DNA of 64,000 nt. Source: Comamonadaceae bacterium. GTDB lineage: Bacteria > Pseudomonadota > Gammaproteobacteria > Burkholderiales > Burkholderiaceae. Below the pieces are notes generated by a model. It searched no databases. It was not told the origin of the DNA and saw only the letters and a list, made by a program, of their open reading frames with translations. The position numbers were made by a program, and so were the translations under genes. This document shows positions 25,418 through 34,037 of the stretch, piece after piece. The stretch lies in assembly GCA_947484245.1 (NCBI GenBank), contig CANKOT010000002.1:5355-69354 (forward strand). Reading direction: 5' to 3'. Numbering within the stretch: position 1 is the first letter of the stretch; each line of letters starts with the position of its first letter.

Positions 25418-26377
25418 TTAATCTTTGTGGCGGAAGCTGATTTCTAGAACCGGTGGTACACGGCCATCTTCGTCTCGGGGGAGGGTGGCGGTTTTGTCGA
25501 TGGCTTTGAGGACGGCTTCGTCCCATGCTTTGTTGCCACTGCTAGACAGCAGTTTGCGGCTCAGGATGGTGCCATCGGGGGATGTGCGAACTTCAACTTC
25601 GGCTTTGGGGTTGCCAGCTACATCTTCGGTAAAGGTAATGTTGGGTTTGATGCGCGCACGAATGCGACCCGCATAGCTGGCGGATGGGCCTGAGGATTTC
25701 AAGGCAGTGCCTTTGGCCTTTTCGTCACCCGATGCGCCTGCCATACCTTGCATGCGTTTGAGGTTTTCATTGCGCAGTGCCTCTGCGCGTTTTTCCTCAA
25801 CGGCCGCTTTTTTGGCATCTTCTTTGGCTTTAGCGGCAGCTTCAGCCTTCTTCAGTGTCTCTTCTTTTTTCTTCTTCTCGAGTTCCTTGGCCTTTTCCTT
25901 TTCTTTCTCTTTGGCCTTCGCTTTTTCTAATTTTTCTTTTTCAATTTTGTCTTTCTCAAGCTTCTTTTTCTTTTCCAATTCAGCTTCTTTTTTCTCTTCT
26001 AGTTTCTTTTTTTCGATTTCTTTTTTGAGTGCAATGTCGGCCGCTTCACGCTCAGCCGCTGCATTGACCTTGGGCACTGCGGGTGGCGGTGGAGGCGGTT
26101 CTGGTTTCACCTCGGGTTTTGGTTCTGGTTTCTGTTCAACGGCCTTCACAGGCTCAGGCGGCGTTGGCTCCGGTTCATTGGCGGCTGGTGCAGCTTCTAA
26201 GGGTACGGCAGACCATAGCTCTGCAGATGCAGACAAATTGTTGGGCTCGGTTTTCCATTGAACGCCCAAGGCAATTGCGATCAGCAGCAGCAAGTGCATG
26301 AACAAGGCAAAAGACAAAGAGCGACCAAACCCGCCAACGGGTGGTGGTGCAAACTCATTGTGTGCGGTGGCGTTCAT
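25418..26377 (-). CDS. tolA: TolA, Tol-Pal envelope protein
   Basis: 319 residues. One N-terminal membrane helix (about 21-40, with LLLLIAIALGV), a Pro-rich stretch, and a very long Lys/Glu/Ala helical region rich in EKKKLEEKK-type repeats (about 110-210). The C-terminal globular domain carries YAGRIRARIKPNITFTEDV and TSPDGTILSRKLLSSSGN, as in TolA/TonB domains. It links the inner-membrane TolQR motor to the outer membrane during cell constriction. It is last in the ribD-to-tolA run; tolB and pal do not follow, and the convergent dnaE begins beyond the hairpin element. Confidence 0.9.
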   Translation of the reverse strand: MNATAHNEFAPPPVGGFGRSLSFALFMHLLLLIAIALGVQWKTEPNNLSASAELWSAVPLEAAPAANEPEPTPPEPVKAVEQKPEPKPEVKPEPPPPPPAVPKVNAAAEREAADIALKKEIEKKKLEEKKEAELEKKKKLEKDKIEKEKLEKAKAKEKEKEKAKELEKKKKEETLKKAEAAAKAKEDAKKAAVEEKRAEALRNENLKRMQGMAGASGDEKAKGTALKSSGPSASYAGRIRARIKPNITFTEDVAGNPKAEVEVRTSPDGTILSRKLLSSSGNKAWDEAVLKAIDKTATLPRDEDGRVPPVLEISFRHKD

Positions 26378-26413
26378 GCGTTATGAGTGATCTTCATGAG
26401 AAGGTCTGCGAGA

Positions 26414-26833
26414 TCAAGGCGCTAGCTGAACAGACAAGCCCACACGCTGAATGCCAGCGCGTTGAAGGGTGTCCATCACCTTCACCACTGTTTCGTATTT
26501 CACATTCCGATCGGCGCTGATGACCACCGCAGAATTGGCTTGACCTGTTTGAGCCTGAAGCACCAAGTTGGCCAAACTTTCTAGCTTGGTTTTTTGAGTC
26601 TTGTTGTCGTTCAGCATCTCAAGACTGTCGTCTTTCTGAACCACAATTTGAATCACTTGATCGGGCAGCTTGGCTGCTTTGCCCACACTGGGCAAGTCGA
26701 TCACACTGGGTGAGATCATGGGTGCCGTGACCATGAAAATAATGAGTAGCACCAACATCACATCGATGAAAGGCACCATGTTGATTTCATTGATGGTGCG
26801 CCGTCCGCGGCCGCGAGAGGAAACAGCAGGCAT
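26414..26833 (-). CDS. tolR: TolR, ExbD/TolR-family proton-channel subunit
   Basis: 139 residues. The single membrane helix VPFIDVMLVLLIIFMVTAP contains the essential aspartate (Asp24). The periplasmic part ends YETVVKVMDTLQRAGIQRVG, the usual TolR/ExbD C-terminal block. With TolQ it forms the proton-driven motor for TolA. It lies 18 bp after tolQ and 36 bp before tolA. Confidence 0.93.
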   Translation of the reverse strand: MPAVSSRGRGRRTINEINMVPFIDVMLVLLIIFMVTAPMISPSVIDLPSVGKAAKLPDQVIQIVVQKDDSLEMLNDNKTQKTKLESLANLVLQAQTGQANSAVVISADRNVKYETVVKVMDTLQRAGIQRVGLSVQLAP

Positions 26834-26851
26834 GTGTGTGCTCCCTGAAAA

Positions 26852-27574
26852 TCAGTGGCCAGAGGCCGAGAGACCCGACCCAGATGTTCCCGCGCCCGCT
26901 GAGCCCCCCAAACTTCTTTGCAAAATATTGGAAAACTCTTCAATGAAGGTTTCTAATTTGATGGCCACTCGGTCAATGTCGCGTGCAAATCGGTTGTAAG
27001 CCACCACAGCAGGAATGGCCGCAAACAAGCCGATGGCAGTGGCGACCAATGCCTCAGCAATGCCGGGCGCTACCGTTGCCAAAGTCACTTGTTGCATGCT
27101 GGCAAGGCCCGTAAAGGCGTGCATGATGCCCCACACCGTACCAAACAAACCTACATAAGGAGAAACGGAGCCTACTGAAGCTAAAAAAGACAATTGCGCT
27201 TCAGCCACATCCATCTCTCTTTGGAAACTGGCTCGCATGGCGCGACGTGCGCCATCAAGCAAAGTACCAGGGTCGGCGATCCGACGTTCACGCAGTTTTT
27301 GATATTCGCGCATGCCGCTGGCAAAAATACGCTCCATGGGTCCGGACAATTTAGCGTTTTGAACAGCCGCTGAGAACAATTCGTTCAAGCTGGTTCCCGA
27401 CCAAAACTGCTGTTCAAATTCTTCGTTCAAAGTTTGAATGCGTTTGATAGCGGTGAGCTTGCGCACAATGGCCGCCCAGCTTGAAATGGAGATGGCCATG
27501 AGGATAAGCATCACCAGTTGCACCACAAAGCTGGCATGCAACACAAGTTGAATGATGGACATGTCTTGGTTCAT
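26852..27574 (-). CDS. tolQ: TolQ, MotA/TolQ/ExbB-family channel protein
   Basis: 240 residues with three membrane helices: one near the N-terminus (VVQLVMLILMAISISSWAA) and two in the C-terminal half around SVSPYVGLFGTVWGIMHAF and EALVATAIGLFAAIPAVVAY. GLFGTVWGIM and the APGIAEAL segment are TolQ/ExbB signatures. It forms the pentameric channel around TolR. Its ATG overlaps the ybgC stop by 4 bp. Confidence 0.94.
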   Translation of the reverse strand: MNQDMSIIQLVLHASFVVQLVMLILMAISISSWAAIVRKLTAIKRIQTLNEEFEQQFWSGTSLNELFSAAVQNAKLSGPMERIFASGMREYQKLRERRIADPGTLLDGARRAMRASFQREMDVAEAQLSFLASVGSVSPYVGLFGTVWGIMHAFTGLASMQQVTLATVAPGIAEALVATAIGLFAAIPAVVAYNRFARDIDRVAIKLETFIEEFSNILQRSLGGSAGAGTSGSGLSASGH

Positions 27575-27981
27575 TGAAGTGCTTCCAATATTTGGGCCGG
27601 AATGCGCCCGGGTTTCATGGTTTGGGTGTCAACCCAGCCAATTCGAATGGTACCCTCTGCCAAAAGCTTGTGCTCACCGTTGACAGAGTGCCAAGCTTGC
27701 TGAGACAGCACCAAGCTGGCGCGGCCAGCTTCTGAGGTTTGCGCAGTGACTTCGATCAAATCATCGAGTCGTGCAGGAGAGAAATACTTGATATGAGTTT
27801 CGCTGACCACAAACATGCCGCCGCTCTTGTCTTTCAACGATTGTTGTTCAACCCCCAAAGACCGCAGCCACTCAGTGCGGGCACGTTCAAAAAACTTCAA
27901 GTAATTGGCGTAGAAAACAATGCCACCGGCGTCGGTGTCTTCCCAGTAAATTCGAATTGGAAAGGTGAAGATGGCTTTCAT
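27571..27981 (-). CDS. ybgC: Tol-Pal system-associated acyl-CoA thioesterase
   Basis: 136 residues, a single hot-dog fold. [20 protein letters not shown] contains the catalytic Asp in the D-T-D-A-G-G-I-V motif, and [14 protein letters not shown] is typical of YbgC. It hydrolyses short-chain acyl-CoAs and usually precedes tolQ. It overlaps both nusB (upstream) and tolQ (downstream) by 4 bp, an ATGA-type coupling. Confidence 0.92.
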   Translation of the reverse strand: MKAIFTFPIRIYWEDTDAGGIVFYANYLKFFERARTEWLRSLGVEQQSLKDKSGGMFVVSETHIKYFSPARLDDLIEVTAQTSEAGRASLVLSQQAWHSVNGEHKLLAEGTIRIGWVDTQTMKPGRIPAQILEALQ

Positions 27982-28514
27982 GCGCGGGCGCGACCTGCTT
28001 GCCTATCGGCTTGAACTTCATGCGGACGCAGTTGGGGCGCCAGACCCTCCAACACAGCGTTCACATACTTGTGGCCATCGGTGCCGCCAAATTCTTTGGC
28101 CAACTCAATGCACTCATTGAGGCTCACGCGCCAGGGCACATCGAGGCAATGCTTCATCTCGAAAACACCAATCCACATGGTGGCGCGTTCGATGGGCGAA
28201 ATTTCAGCCATGCTGCGATCTAGCAAAGGCAGAATGAGTTTGTCTAATTCTGAGGCCTGCTCGGCGCAGCCATACAGCAACGCATCGTAGTGGGCGGAAT
28301 CGGCTTTGTGAAAGCCAGACAAATCCCGCGTGAACACATCGATGTCTGAGGCTTCATTTTTGCCCACCAGCACTTGATAAAGAGCTTGAAGTGCAAATTC
28401 GCGTGCTCGACTTCGAGCCGATTTGCTGGCTGACTTGCCAGGTTTTCGGCTGGCTGCTTTGCTGGGTTTGACAGTCTGATCCAGTGCTGCAGAACTTTCA
28501 GGCAATTCGCTCAT
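27978..28514 (-). CDS. nusB: Transcription antitermination factor NusB
   Basis: 178 residues. A basic, Ser/Lys-rich N-terminal tail of ~35 residues precedes [20 protein letters not shown], the NusB start. [20 protein letters not shown] and [20 protein letters not shown] follow, ending [14 protein letters not shown]. It binds boxA RNA with NusE in rRNA antitermination. It overlaps ribH and ybgC by 4 bp each. Confidence 0.94.
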   Translation of the reverse strand: MSELPESSAALDQTVKPSKAASRKPGKSASKSARSRAREFALQALYQVLVGKNEASDIDVFTRDLSGFHKADSAHYDALLYGCAEQASELDKLILPLLDRSMAEISPIERATMWIGVFEMKHCLDVPWRVSLNECIELAKEFGGTDGHKYVNAVLEGLAPQLRPHEVQADRQAGRARA

Positions 28515-29005
28515 GCCAGTTCCTCGTCGTCTAACTCATCGTCATCCACAGACAAGTCTTCCAACAGCATGGCCATTTCGACGGCGACACGAGCGGCATC
28601 ACGCCCCTTCTCTGTTTGTCGTGCAATGGCTTGCTCTAAATTCTCGGTCGTCAAAATGGCATTGGCAATGGGTACGTTGTAGTCAAGGGCAATGCGGCTC
28701 ACGCCAGCGGCAGATTCATTGGCTACCAATTCGAAGTGATAGGTTTCGCCGCGAATGATGCAACCCAATGCAATCAAGGCGTCGTACTCGCCGCGCTCGG
28801 CCATGGCTTGCAAGGCAATGGGCACTTCCAAGGCGCCCGGAACCAACACATGATCGATGTCGTGCACGCCCAAGGCTTCCAGTTCCTGAATGCAAGCCAC
28901 AGCCAATGCGTTGGTGATGCCGTCGTTAAAGCGGGCTTGAACAATACCGATGTGCAGACCTAAGCCTTCCAACTCTTGTTCAATACCTTTGTCTGCGCCT
29001 TGCAT
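28511..29005 (-). CDS. ribH: 6,7-dimethyl-8-ribityllumazine synthase
   Basis: 164 residues. [20 protein letters not shown] starts the lumazine synthase fold, followed by [20 protein letters not shown] and [20 protein letters not shown] with the conserved histidine. [20 protein letters not shown] completes the domain, and an acidic tail follows. It condenses the ribityl-uracil intermediate with dihydroxybutanone phosphate. The gene starts 2 bp after ribB and overlaps nusB by 4 bp. Confidence 0.95.
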   Translation of the reverse strand: MQGADKGIEQELEGLGLHIGIVQARFNDGITNALAVACIQELEALGVHDIDHVLVPGALEVPIALQAMAERGEYDALIALGCIIRGETYHFELVANESAAGVSRIALDYNVPIANAILTTENLEQAIARQTEKGRDAARVAVEMAMLLEDLSVDDDELDDEELA

Positions 29006-29007
29006 AT

Positions 29008-30141
29008 TTATTCCTTAGGGATGTAGCCGGTAACTTCAACGCCATAACCCGCCATGCTGGGCATGCGTCGGGGTTGACCCATCAGTTTCATTTTGTGAAC
29101 GCCACACTCGCGAACAATTTGGATGCCCACACCGTAGGTGCGCAAATCCATTTTGCTTTTATTGGGCGCCTGTGCCGAACGAGCGCGACCTTCAAACTGC
29201 GCCAGCAATTGGTCTGCGCTTTCGCCGCAATTGAGCAGCACAGCCACACCGTGCCCTTGCTTGTTGATGTAGTTCAAGCTGTTTTCCAAGCTCCAAGAGT
29301 GCATTCTGCGACCCACTTCTAAAACATCGAAGACAGACAGGGGTTCATGGACGCGAACAGGCACTTCTGAATCTGCTTGCCATTTGCCTTTGACCAAGGC
29401 CAAGTGCAAGGATTGGCTGGGCTTGTCTTTGAAAGCGTGCGCTGTGAACTCACCGTGAGCAGTTTGCAAGATGCGCGTGCCTACTTTTTCCACCAATGAC
29501 TCGGTGCGACTGCGGTACGCAATGAGGTCGGCAATGGTGCCAATTTTGAGGCCGTGCTCTGCTGCAAAAATTTGCAGATCGGGCAAGCGCGCCATGGTGC
29601 CGTCGTCTTTCATGATTTCGCAAATCACGGAAGAGGCACTGCAGCCAGCCATGGTGCCCAAATCGCAACCGGCTTCGGTATGGCCTGCACGCATCAATGC
29701 GCCACCGTCCACCGCCTGCAATGGAAAAATATGGCCCGGTTGAACCAAGTCTTTGGCGGTGGCATTGGCAGCCACAGCGGCCTTGATGGTCAGTGCACGG
29801 TCGGCAGCAGAAATGCCAGTGGTCACGCCTTCAGCCGCTTCAATCGACACCGTAAAAGCCGTGCTGTAGACGGTGCCATTGCTGGTTGCCATAGGCGGCA
29901 ATTTAAGGTGTTCGCATCGCTCGCGGGTAAGGGTAAGGCAAATGAGACCGCGACCAAAGCGGGCCATGAAGTTGATGGCCTCTGCCGTGATGTGGTCGGA
30001 GGCAATGAGCAAGTCGCCTTCGTTTTCGCGATCTTCGTCGTCCACCATGATGACGATGCGACCAGCGCGCAAGTCTGCGACGATGTCTTCTACCGGAGAA
30101 ATTTGCACAGGCGTCAAGGGACTGCCAGAATTCGTCGTCAT
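29008..30141 (-). CDS. ribB: 3,4-dihydroxy-2-butanone-4-phosphate synthase with degenerate GTP cyclohydrolase II-like domain (RibBX type)
   Basis: 377 residues from ATG 30141; longer in-frame starts run into ribE. The N-terminal RibB domain is intact: [32 protein letters not shown] and the acidic substrate site, then [17 protein letters not shown]. The C-terminal ~165 residues align with RibA in outline ([33 protein letters not shown]) but the zinc site and catalytic block are gone: where RibA has H-S-x-C-x-T-G-D and C-x-C, this protein reads [20 protein letters not shown]. It should make dihydroxybutanone phosphate but probably not cleave GTP. It sits between ribE and ribH. Confidence 0.88.
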   Translation of the reverse strand: MTTNSGSPLTPVQISPVEDIVADLRAGRIVIMVDDEDRENEGDLLIASDHITAEAINFMARFGRGLICLTLTRERCEHLKLPPMATSNGTVYSTAFTVSIEAAEGVTTGISAADRALTIKAAVAANATAKDLVQPGHIFPLQAVDGGALMRAGHTEAGCDLGTMAGCSASSVICEIMKDDGTMARLPDLQIFAAEHGLKIGTIADLIAYRSRTESLVEKVGTRILQTAHGEFTAHAFKDKPSQSLHLALVKGKWQADSEVPVRVHEPLSVFDVLEVGRRMHSWSLENSLNYINKQGHGVAVLLNCGESADQLLAQFEGRARSAQAPNKSKMDLRTYGVGIQIVRECGVHKMKLMGQPRRMPSMAGYGVEVTGYIPKE

Positions 30142-30151
30142 GTCACAACTT

Positions 30152-30817
30152 TCAATAGGACTTGCCATCCTGCAGGGCTGGCGAAACTGATGGGGTGGTC
30201 GCATCGTTACTGAGCATGCGCTCCACATAACGTGCGATCAAATCGATTTCCAAATTCACAGTGCTGCCTTTTTGCAAAGTGCCAAGCGCCGTGTTGTCGA
30301 TGGTGTGCGGAATGAGGTTGATACTGAACTCGCAGCCATCTGCCGTGTCGGCCACTTTGTTCACGGTGAGGCTTACACCATTGATGGTGATGGAGCCTTT
30401 GTAGGCCAGGTATTTGCCCATGCCAGCGGGCGCTTGAATGCGCAGCTCCCAGCTCTCGCCCACTTGCGCAAAATGCGTGACGTGGCCAATGCCATCGACA
30501 TGGCCCGACACAATGTGGCCGCCTAATCGGTCGTGGGCGCGCAATGCTTTTTCAAGGTTGACCTTGCCAAGCTGCGTCAGGCCACAGGTTTTGTCGAGCG
30601 ACTCGGCTGACACATCGATGGTGAATTGATGCGCTGCCAGGTCAAAGGAAGTGACGGTCATGCAGGCGCCGTTGATGGCAATGCTGTCGCCCAAGCCAAC
30701 GTCATCCAGGTAGCCCGCGGGCACCTCGAGAGTGAGTCGCTTGCCATGACTTAAAGAGCTGCCCAGGTCGTGGAGGGCGGCGATACGCCCCACGCCGGTG
30801 ATGATTCCGGTAAACAT
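30152..30817 (-). CDS. ribE: Riboflavin synthase alpha subunit
   Basis: 221 residues with two lumazine-binding repeats. It starts [19 protein letters not shown], the classical N-terminus; the first repeat contains [15 protein letters not shown], and the second [15 protein letters not shown]. It dismutates two dimethylribityllumazine molecules to riboflavin. It lies 30 bp after ribD and 10 bp before ribB in the leftward riboflavin operon. Confidence 0.95.
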   Translation of the reverse strand: MFTGIITGVGRIAALHDLGSSLSHGKRLTLEVPAGYLDDVGLGDSIAINGACMTVTSFDLAAHQFTIDVSAESLDKTCGLTQLGKVNLEKALRAHDRLGGHIVSGHVDGIGHVTHFAQVGESWELRIQAPAGMGKYLAYKGSITINGVSLTVNKVADTADGCEFSINLIPHTIDNTALGTLQKGSTVNLEIDLIARYVERMLSNDATTPSVSPALQDGKSY

Positions 30818-30847
30818 GGTTGGTATTTTCGCAGGGATTGGGCCGGT

Positions 30848-31972
30848 TTAGGCCTGCACCCTGGCTAAAACCCGCAAATCTTTTCCGATTAACTGTGTTT
30901 CGGTGAACGCCAGTGACAGGCCTTGTGACAAGTCCTCCAGTGGACCCCAATGGGCCATGCCTTGGCCTAGGCCTAGCAATGTGGGCGCCAGGTAAACCAA
31001 AAATTCATCGACGCAAGATTCTCGGATGAGTGAGCCGTTGAGCTTGTGACCGGCCTCGATGTGCAGCTCGTTGACTTCTCGCTTGGCCAGATCGGCCATG
31101 AGGGCGGGCAGATCCACTTTGCCATGTTGATTGGGAAGTACCGTGATGTGGGCACCCAAGGCCTGGAGCGCCGCTCTTTTTTCAGGGTGGTCTTTGGCGG
31201 CGTAAATCCAGACTTTTCTGGGCGTTTGGCAGCCTGGTTGGCTGTGTTGAAACAATTTGGCCGAGGGGGGTGTTTCCATTTGGCTGTCGACAATGACCAA
31301 ATGCGGCATGCGGGGGGCATCGCCGAGATTGGGGCAAAGGCGAAGGTCTAACAAAGGATCGTCTTCCAACACAGTGCCAATGCCAGTGAGGATGGCGCAG
31401 GCGCGCGCGCGCCAAGCATGGCCATCAGCTCGGGCATCAGGGCCGGTAATCCATTGGCTTTGACCGTTTTGCAGGGCTGTTTGTCCATCTAAGGAGGCTG
31501 CAATTTTCAGGCGGACCCAAGGTTTTTGACGCCTCATGCGGCTTAAAAACCCCGGGTTTTGTTGTTCTGCAAGAAGGGCACCCTGGCCCACCTCTACTTC
31601 CACGCCGGCGGCTTTCAAGCGATCAAAGCCTTGGCCTGACACCAAAGGATTGGGGTCTGCGAGGGCCGCCACCACTTTGCCAACTTTGGCTTGAATGAGT
31701 GCATCGCAACAGGGGGCGGTGCGGCCATGGTGAGAGCAGGGTTCTAGCGTGACATAGGCCGTAGCGCCTGCAACAGAATGACCGCGCCTTGCGGCATCTT
31801 GCAAGGCCGCAATTTCGGCATGATGTCCACCGGCCTGTTGCGTGTGGCCCTGCCCCAAAATTTGGCCCTTCGCATCCACAATGACACATCCCACCCTGGG
31901 ATTGGGCGAGGTGATGCGCATGGCCTTGTCGGCCATGTTCAGGGCTTCCAGCATGAAGGGGTTGACGGACAT
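30848..31972 (-). CDS. ribD: Bifunctional diaminohydroxyphosphoribosylaminopyrimidine deaminase / reductase
   Basis: 374 residues from ATG 31972; an upstream in-frame extension runs into the pilV-like gene. The deaminase domain has HHAEIAALQDA (zinc His and catalytic Glu) and LEPCSHHGRTAPCCDAL (zinc cysteines). The reductase domain starts around PWVRLKIAASLDGQTAL and includes ELHIEAGHKLNGSLI. It carries out steps two and three of riboflavin synthesis. No ribosome site or FMN riboswitch is visible upstream. It follows the pilin genes by ~43 bp, so readthrough is possible. Confidence 0.92.
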   Translation of the reverse strand: MSVNPFMLEALNMADKAMRITSPNPRVGCVIVDAKGQILGQGHTQQAGGHHAEIAALQDAARRGHSVAGATAYVTLEPCSHHGRTAPCCDALIQAKVGKVVAALADPNPLVSGQGFDRLKAAGVEVEVGQGALLAEQQNPGFLSRMRRQKPWVRLKIAASLDGQTALQNGQSQWITGPDARADGHAWRARACAILTGIGTVLEDDPLLDLRLCPNLGDAPRMPHLVIVDSQMETPPSAKLFQHSQPGCQTPRKVWIYAAKDHPEKRAALQALGAHITVLPNQHGKVDLPALMADLAKREVNELHIEAGHKLNGSLIRESCVDEFLVYLAPTLLGLGQGMAHWGPLEDLSQGLSLAFTETQLIGKDLRVLARVQA

Positions 31973-32015
31973 GGGGGTCAATGTAGCAATCGGTAAGCTC
32001 CTAGGATACGACAAG

Positions 32016-32453
32016 TTAAAGGCCAACCCAAGTGGGGGTGCTGGCACGTCTGATGTGCCAAGCCAATTCGGCAGTGCTGCCTGGTGGGTTTTGGCTTGGC
32101 CATTTCACAGAAATTTGCAAAGTTTGAAGCAGATGGGGGTCTGTGCTTTGGTTTGAGATGGCCGTGATCTGCCAACTTCTTTCAAATTGAACGCCGGCTT
32201 CATTGCTCAGAGATTCGGCCTGCTGTGAGTTTTGAAACTGAGAAACGCAAACGACGGTTCGCACTTGCCAACATTCAGTAAGGTCTTGCGCCAAGCCACT
32301 GGCAAAATTTAAATTTCTCTGGGATTGTTGAGCAGCCATGCTGACAATGCTAAGCTGGAAGACTCCCACCAGTCCGAGGGCCAAAATGGCACTGGCAAAG
32401 ACGGCCTCTAAAACCGTCAATCCACGCGGAAGATGTTGCTGAGGCTGAGACAT
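32016..32453 (-). CDS. pilV: PilV-like minor type IV pilin
   Basis: 145 residues from ATG 32453, which has GGAGG nine bases upstream inside the previous reading frame; a start at 32477 lies further in that gene. The prepilin leader and helix RGLTVLEAVFASAILALGLV show a G-L cleavage site and the conserved Glu at mature position 5. The mature region contains paired cysteines (ECWQVRTVVC). Minor pilins prime pilus assembly in the inner membrane. It begins 2 bp after the preceding open frame, at the end of a cluster of minor pilin genes. Confidence 0.75.
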   Translation of the reverse strand: MSQPQQHLPRGLTVLEAVFASAILALGLVGVFQLSIVSMAAQQSQRNLNFASGLAQDLTECWQVRTVVCVSQFQNSQQAESLSNEAGVQFERSWQITAISNQSTDPHLLQTLQISVKWPSQNPPGSTAELAWHIRRASTPTWVGL

Positions 32454-32455
32454 GA

Positions 32456-32992
32456 CTAGAAACCTCCATTTTTCCAAGAGCCAGAGACGCGCTGCACACG
32501 CCTTGCATCAATGCCATTGGGCCACTCAAAGTGATGTGCCTCAAAATTGACGGAGAGCTGGGGCACAGGGTTCTGGCATGCATTGGCACTTTGAAAATAA
32601 ACCATGCCAGTGATGGCCGCTGAGTTGGCAATTTGGGGGCATTGAACAGCGCAAGCATTGGCTGAAAAAATGAGCACCACGGGCGCACTCTGTGAACCCA
32701 AGCTTTGGGTCCAAGTTTGCGGGCTGTCTATCCAATACACAGATCGGGTGGTTTGTGTTTGGCTTGTTAAACCATTTTGCGATTGAGCCTCTGAAATGGC
32801 TTTCAGTTGGGCAGGTGTGGTGTTGCCAAACAACTTGCGCCAATCGACAGGCACACACGCCGAAGTGTTGGTTGGGGGTGCGGGTTCAAGAACGGGGGGT
32901 ATCCAAGGTGAGCTAATGGGAATGTAAACACTTTGTTGAACCGTAGCGCGGCTTCCATGGCCCGGCTGTTTGGCATTCAAACTTACTTGCAC
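32456..32992 (-). CDS. Open frame downstream of an amber codon, probably the C-terminal part of a pilX-like gene
   Basis: 178 residues if read from GTG 32992, which follows the TAG of the preceding frame with no gap and in the same frame. It has no signal or pilin helix of its own. Its first residues VSLNAKQPGHGSRATVQQSV look like the C-terminal half of a PilX-type pilin, and the rest is rich in Gln/Ser/Asn with four clustered cysteines (ANACAVQCPQIANS, SANACQNP). The simplest reading is one ~322-residue protein interrupted by TAG at 32993-32995. Expression as a separate protein from GTG is possible but lacks support. Confidence 0.6.
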   Translation of the reverse strand: MQVSLNAKQPGHGSRATVQQSVYIPISSPWIPPVLEPAPPTNTSACVPVDWRKLFGNTTPAQLKAISEAQSQNGLTSQTQTTRSVYWIDSPQTWTQSLGSQSAPVVLIFSANACAVQCPQIANSAAITGMVYFQSANACQNPVPQLSVNFEAHHFEWPNGIDARRVQRVSGSWKNGGF

Positions 32993-33424
32993 CTAGATTT
33001 TTACTTTGTGCGGAGCCAGTTTGACATCCCGTATAAAAAGCACAAATGAGTCGGCGGTGTCGATGGATTCTGGCCAGGTCAATTCTGCAATGTGCTTGTC
33101 AAATAAGCCCAAGCCTGCTCCTGTCCACTTTAAACATTGCCACTGCATCAACGCATGGCTTGAAGGACATTGGTTTTGACTTGCATTGCGCCAGAAAGCG
33201 GAGTCAATGGCAATGTCTTGTCCGGTGTAGATACTGTCAATTTGAGCAATGCTGGTTTCCAAAAGCGACTCACTGACGGCGAGGGCCTGGGCTGCATACA
33301 ACTGGTGCTGGCTTCTTTGGGTTTCAGACATCACAGACTGCAAGGTCATCCAAGCGAGCAAGCTTGTGATGAAGATCAAACTGCTGGCAGTCCAAAGGGT
33401 GGCCATGCCGCTTTCTTGCTTCAT
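32993..33424 (-). CDS. pilX: PilX-like minor pilin, N-terminal part ending at an in-frame TAG
   Basis: 143 residues from ATG 33424, which overlaps the preceding stop as ATGA. The N-terminus KQESGMATLWTASSLIFITS resembles PilX, which has a short charged leader, a glycine and a hydrophobic helix; the position-5 glutamate is missing, as in many PilX proteins. The frame stops at TAG 32993-32995 and continues in the same frame for 178 more residues, so this is probably a nonsense-truncated gene. It lies between pilW-like and pilV-like genes. Confidence 0.65.
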   Translation of the reverse strand: MKQESGMATLWTASSLIFITSLLAWMTLQSVMSETQRSQHQLYAAQALAVSESLLETSIAQIDSIYTGQDIAIDSAFWRNASQNQCPSSHALMQWQCLKWTGAGLGLFDKHIAELTWPESIDTADSFVLFIRDVKLAPHKVKI

Positions 33425-34029
33425 GTGCCAGTGTGAGGGCAATTGGGACCGAAATTGTTGGCACGGGTGCTTGCATTGCGCAGCTGAACAAGACGTTGAA
33501 ATAAGACAGGCAAATGGGCTGAAGCCAATTGACTGCGCACGCTCAAATTCAAAAGAACCACTTGGTTGAGTGCGAAAGGATCACAGTGCAGCTGAACTTC
33601 GAACGCCAAAATGTCCAAATTTTGAAACTTGGTGAGTGCGGTCCAAACAACGGGTTTGCAGGAGGTTTTGATCTGAATTTGATTCGCATAGAACCTAAAA
33701 CCACTGCACTCGTTGTTTTCTTTAAGTCCATTTTCGTTGCGATCAATGCTGAACAATATTTGATGTGCCGAGACATCAAAGTCCTCAGCTGCACCGCAAA
33801 ATGGGCTAGAGCAAAAAGGACCTTGTGTACCAAGGTTTGTGACCTTGCTGCTTTGAAAGTTGGCCCGTCGCAGATCGTGCACTAAGGTCTGTATTAAAAC
33901 GCTGATCTCTTGCTGCGACCGACTGCTTTGCAAAATTTGTCTGCTGTGTTGCCATTGAAATTGGACCCAAAAAGTGGCTGCACTCAACACACTCAAGCCA
34001 ATGGCAATGCCCACCATTAAATTCACCAT
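33421..34029 (-). CDS. pilW: PilW-like minor pilin lacking a prepilin leader
   Basis: 202 residues. The hydrophobic start MVNLMVGIAIGLSVLSAATF matches the helix of PilW, but the basic leader, the glycine before the cleavage site and the Glu5 motif (as in G-F-S-L-V-E-L) are missing; a TAA lies immediately upstream in the same frame. Cysteines, including PFCSSPFCGAAE, occur in the mature part. Either initiation uses another signal or the gene has lost its 5' end. It is 8 bp from the pilE-like gene and overlaps pilX by 4 bp. Confidence 0.6.
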   Translation of the reverse strand: MVNLMVGIAIGLSVLSAATFWVQFQWQHSRQILQSSRSQQEISVLIQTLVHDLRRANFQSSKVTNLGTQGPFCSSPFCGAAEDFDVSAHQILFSIDRNENGLKENNECSGFRFYANQIQIKTSCKPVVWTALTKFQNLDILAFEVQLHCDPFALNQVVLLNLSVRSQLASAHLPVLFQRLVQLRNASTRANNFGPNCPHTGT

Positions 34030-34037
34030 TTAGAGAC

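Noticed and set aside
14569..32995. In-frame TAG codons in two genes could mean amber recoding (readthrough or a suppressor tRNA).
   Set aside because: tilS, the transglycosylase gene and the Fe-S subunit gene end normally at TAG, and the DUF1185 copy has an additional frameshift. Ordinary nonsense mutations explain both cases.
33529..33885. Long antisense open frames, here and over many other genes.
   Set aside because: They follow the codon pattern of well-supported genes on the other strand, lack ribosome sites and resemble no family.
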